Shown in pieces: positions 61,326 through 64,000 of a stretch of DNA of 64,000 nt. The stretch's first letter is position 1; the number at the start of each line of letters is the position of its first letter. The notes beneath the pieces are model-generated. The model was not told the origin of the DNA, ran no database searches, and was given only the letters and a program-made list of their open reading frames with translations. Position numbers and translations under genes: made by a program. This DNA comes from Glandiceps talaboti (Eukaryota > Hemichordata > Enteropneusta > Spengelidae), in NCBI RefSeq assembly GCF_964340395.1, contig NC_135570.1, positions 14,441,322-14,505,321 of the forward strand. Direction: 5' to 3'.

Positions 61326-61559
61326 ATTTTCCTTGAGGAAGAGTATTAACTGAGGTAGTTAGAAGTCCTGGAAAGTTGTCGGGTGGATTAAGATGAACGA
61401 TTGCCCTTGGGTTATAGATTAAATGTCAAATACTATCAAGCGACTGAAGTTCCAATGAAATAACTCCAAGGAGACGGCAAGTAGATGATGTCTTGAACTC
61501 AGTGAGACCCGGGGGAGAGGTGAAAAAAAACACGATTATGGTCAAAGCGTGCATTTTGT

Positions 61560-62153
61560 TAGTCTAGTTCCAACGACGCGTTACGTTACACCACAGGGGG
61601 AAAAGGGTGAATAATCAATTTTGTTCTCGAGGATTTCTAATATTGTTTTCTCTATATTTCAAATAAAGTTTTTAAATATTGTTTCCTCTCACTTTGTTTA
61701 CCCTATTTTCTACTGTTATCACTGTGTTATCAGAGTTTATCAACTTTGCATTAATTAGCAGATTGCTAATCCAAACTCACAGACTAATTGCACAATTAAG
61801 ACATTGTTCAGTGAGTGTGATCATCTACTAATCCTACCAAAGGAAGTATACTGCCATTAGTCGAATCAGTACATGTTAACACTCACTGCGCAATGTGTTA
61901 ATTGGGGGCAATTAGCCCATGAGTTTGTTCTAGGATTAGCAAGCTGCTAATTAATGCAGAGTTGATAAACTTTGATAAGACAGTGATAACAGTAGAAAAT
62001 AGGGTAAACAAAGTGAGAGGAAACAATACTTAAAATTTTATTTGAAATATACAGAAAATAATATTAGAAATCCGGAAAATCGTGAGACAAAAATTTATTA
62101 TCCGTCCTTTACCCTATGGTTCAATGGTAATGTGTCGTATAGGAACTAGACTA
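61560..62153. mobile_element. 594-bp foldback element with very long arms
   Basis: Ends TAGTCTAGTTCC and GGAACTAGACTA. Long arms mirror each other: TTGTTTCCTCTCACTTTGTT / AACAAAGTGAGAGGAAACAA, CCCTATTTTCTACTGTTATC / GATAACAGTAGAAAATAGGG, GCATTAATTAGCAG / CTGCTAATTAATGC, ATTGCACAATTAA / TTAATTGGGGGCAAT (weaker). The arms reach to within about 50 bases of the centre. No ORF. Its ends match the small MITE at 4278-4376. Confidence 0.92.
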
Positions 62154-63013
62154 GTGTTCTGCCAACGGGAACGAAATTAAGAACACTGAATGGAATCGTG
62201 TCTTTAACAATATGTTCACGTATTCGTAAATGGCTATAGTACTAGATTTGTTCCACACCATAGTAGTATGAGTTGATTATTATATTGACGTGTGATATAA
62301 ATTTACAAATGACCAATAAAAAGAACAGAAAGTTAATACATTACCCAGCCCATCGGGTTTATTTGTCTCTATGAAATTGAATAACTAATCTAAAGAAACG
62401 CAAAAATGGAAAGAGTACAATCCTAAGAAGTAAAGCAAAGTAACATGACAACGATGAAATGTACAAATGATTACACCTTCTGGTGTATACTATACTTGTT
62501 GAAATAAATTAACTAGTTGCTCTAGGCTTATTGGCCATTATAAAGTTCCATTTGTCTGACTCATTAAAGTTTGCAAAATGTGGACATGAATCAAGTAAGA
62601 TATTATAGAAGTACATTCGTAGATCATGATAGAGTGGACGGGGAAATAAAACGTTGGATTCGTCCTAAATTGAATGTATTACGTAACACACAATTAATGA
62701 TTGTACTATTAAACAACCTAATGATACATTGATTCTCACAGGATCAAGGCAAGTTCAACTACACTTCGATTCATCCGAGTCTCGCTGTTCTGCTGTGACG
62801 CCTTTTCGCTGAGGTCACTTACCTGGCATTCAACAACTCAATTAGAAGACCCATTTCGTAATATTACGTTTTTGAACAAATTACTTTTCCTTCTTCACTG
62901 TCTAATACATTTCATTGGCTTCCGAATTCCAAGTATTGGCCGACACACTGTATGTATCTAATCAACGTGTTGCTAACTCGAGAACGAATATCCAACTCCT
63001 CAAAGGAAAACTT
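62154..63013. other. Repeat-poor intergenic stretch
   Basis: AT-rich sequence between two mobile elements. I see no ORF with coding character, RNA gene or regulatory site that can be supported. Confidence 0.5.
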
Positions 63014-63078
63014 TTAAAGTGGTCGTCACAGAAAAATCCAAAATAAATGCCAAATGCTAATCCATATGACCACTTTAA
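63014..63078. mobile_element. 65-bp deletion derivative of the 33401 foldback element
   Basis: Ends TTAAAGTGGTC and GACCACTTTAA are perfect 11-base inverted repeats. The right part, AAATCCAAAATAAATGCCAA, TGCTAATCCATATGACCAC, matches the right arm of the 33401-33734 element. Confidence 0.8.
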
Positions 63079-63218
63079 TAGCAGATATCAATTCTAAAAC
63101 GGTTTCATGTATGGAGGTTGCTGTTGTTCTGGAAAGTTTCCGTTGGTGCTGACATATGATATGACATGATTTATTGCAATAGGTCTACTGACTAATGAGC
63201 ATACATTGCAAAAACAAT

Positions 63219-63530
63219 ACATACATACACACACACATACATACATACATACATACATACATACATACATACATACATACATACATACATACATACATAC
63301 AGACATACATACATACATACATATATACATACATACACACACATACATACATACATACATACATACATACATACATACATACACAAATGTTACGTAACTA
63401 CAGACAGACAGACAGACATACAGACATACATACATACATACATACACACAGACAGACACACACACACACATACATACATACATACATACATACATACATA
63501 CATACATACATACATACACACACACAATGT
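63219..63530. repeat. (CATA)n/(CAGA)n/(CA)n compound microsatellite
   Basis: CATA units with CAGA and CA runs, in two blocks separated by CACAAATGTTACGTAACTAC; the phrase AATGTTACGTAACTA occurs again directly after the second block (63526-63540), so the whole block probably duplicated. Confidence 0.95.
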
Positions 63531-63589
63531 TACGTAACTAAATGGAAAAAAATGGAGAAGGTAACAATATCCGATCAAAGTCACATCAA

Positions 63590-64000
63590 TAAGTTATAGC
63601 TCTTCATTCCTAATTTTAAATGCTTGATAGATAAAGAGACCAAGTTGCCTAATCATACCAAACTCGTTGTCACAGGAAATCAAATCAATTAATTTGAAAA
63701 AAGGTTGGTTGCCTCCAGTAATGTTGTTGAGAGTACTTATGTCTAATTGCTTCGTATTTAGGACATACTAAAACAAAATGGAATTTATCTTCAATATCTT
63801 GACATCTAGTGAATTACCTTTGCTCCACTGCCTTTATCGGCCCAGCCCATCTGCCTGACGCAATATCGATTATGTGATGATACTCTTAATCTAGTTAGGG
63901 CTTGTCTAAAGCGTTGTATTGTAATGATAGTTAGATAAAGGTTTAAAACAAAAAGTATCAAAGTGCATGTAAAGTCTAGCTCTGATTGAATCCCCTAGCC
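63590..64000 (-). mobile_element. LINE-type reverse-transcriptase ORF, 3' tail (truncated by window edge)
   Basis: Read on the minus strand across frames: RFRQALTRLRVSSHNRYC near 63880, a HFVLVCPKYE-like block near 63770, ILSTTLLEATNLFSKLIDL-like sequence near 63690 and FGMIRQLGLFIYQAFKIRN-like sequence near 63620. This order (R.AL.RLR.SSHN, FH..L.CP.Y, LL, I..LG.FI..A...R) is the usual zinc-knuckle/C-terminal tail of non-LTR retrotransposon ORF2 proteins. Stops and frameshifts show it is dead. The rest of the element lies beyond the right edge. Confidence 0.7.

Noticed and set aside
63094-63599. Long Tyr/Val/Cys/Met- and His/Thr/Tyr/Ile-repeat ORFs
   Set aside because: They are translations of the CATA/CAGA microsatellite in several frames and on both strands.

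Overview
The window is animal nuclear DNA, not bacterial or viral. Both real genes are split into many short exons with GT..AG introns, there are no operons, and most of the sequence is microsatellites, minisatellites and small inverted-repeat (MITE/foldback) elements. Two conserved genes are recognisable: an interferon regulatory factor (IRF) and a DDX21/DDX50-type nucleolar RNA helicase. Compact genes, heavy repeat load and an IRF1/2-like gene suggest a marine invertebrate, perhaps a non-vertebrate deuterostome (hemichordate, amphioxus or echinoderm). I cannot fix the phylum from this sequence, and a mollusc or annelid is not excluded.

Layout. 1-14,900: no convincing gene; simple repeats, several palindromic MITEs (one with a perfect 8-bp target duplication) and fragments of dispersed repeat families. 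15,008-25,459 (+): an eight-coding-exon IRF gene, predicted 452 aa, with a complete N-terminal DNA-binding domain. 25,460-34,925: convergent intergenic region with three minisatellites, two copies of one MITE and a long foldback element. 34,926-46,784 (-): a 14-exon DDX21/DDX50-like gene, predicted 719 aa, all helicase motifs intact, with GUCT domain and Arg/Gly-rich tail; its introns hold a 17-unit 65-bp minisatellite, a second minisatellite and two inverted-repeat elements. Its upstream flank has two CACGTG E-boxes.

48,000-58,300 is the least explained region. It holds a minus-strand ORF with a SAM-like segment (48,025-48,408); three diverged copies of a segment carrying a TATA-like box, a short first exon and a second exon (about 48,541, 50,213 and 57,374), of which only the middle copy looks intact and could encode a 57-aa peptide; a decayed retroelement tail resembling the GIY-YIG-type C-terminus of Penelope-like elements (51,119-51,520); and a 1.6-kb direct tandem duplication (51,448-53,105 / 53,106-54,719), each copy holding two candidate exons. 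One copy is frameshifted by a 10-bp deletion. A minus-strand ORF at 55,568-55,928 and a 236-bp tandem repeat follow. I recognise none of these short products. 58,300-64,000 is repeats: a 594-bp foldback element, three copies of a degenerate 140-bp repeat, large CATA/CAGA microsatellites, and a LINE reverse-transcriptase tail running off the right edge on the minus strand.

The two conserved genes have no obvious functional link: one is a transcription factor of the innate-immune/growth-control family, the other a ribosome-biogenesis helicase. They are convergent neighbours. Exon boundaries were read by eye from splice consensus, frame continuity and remembered family motifs; no alignment or search was run.
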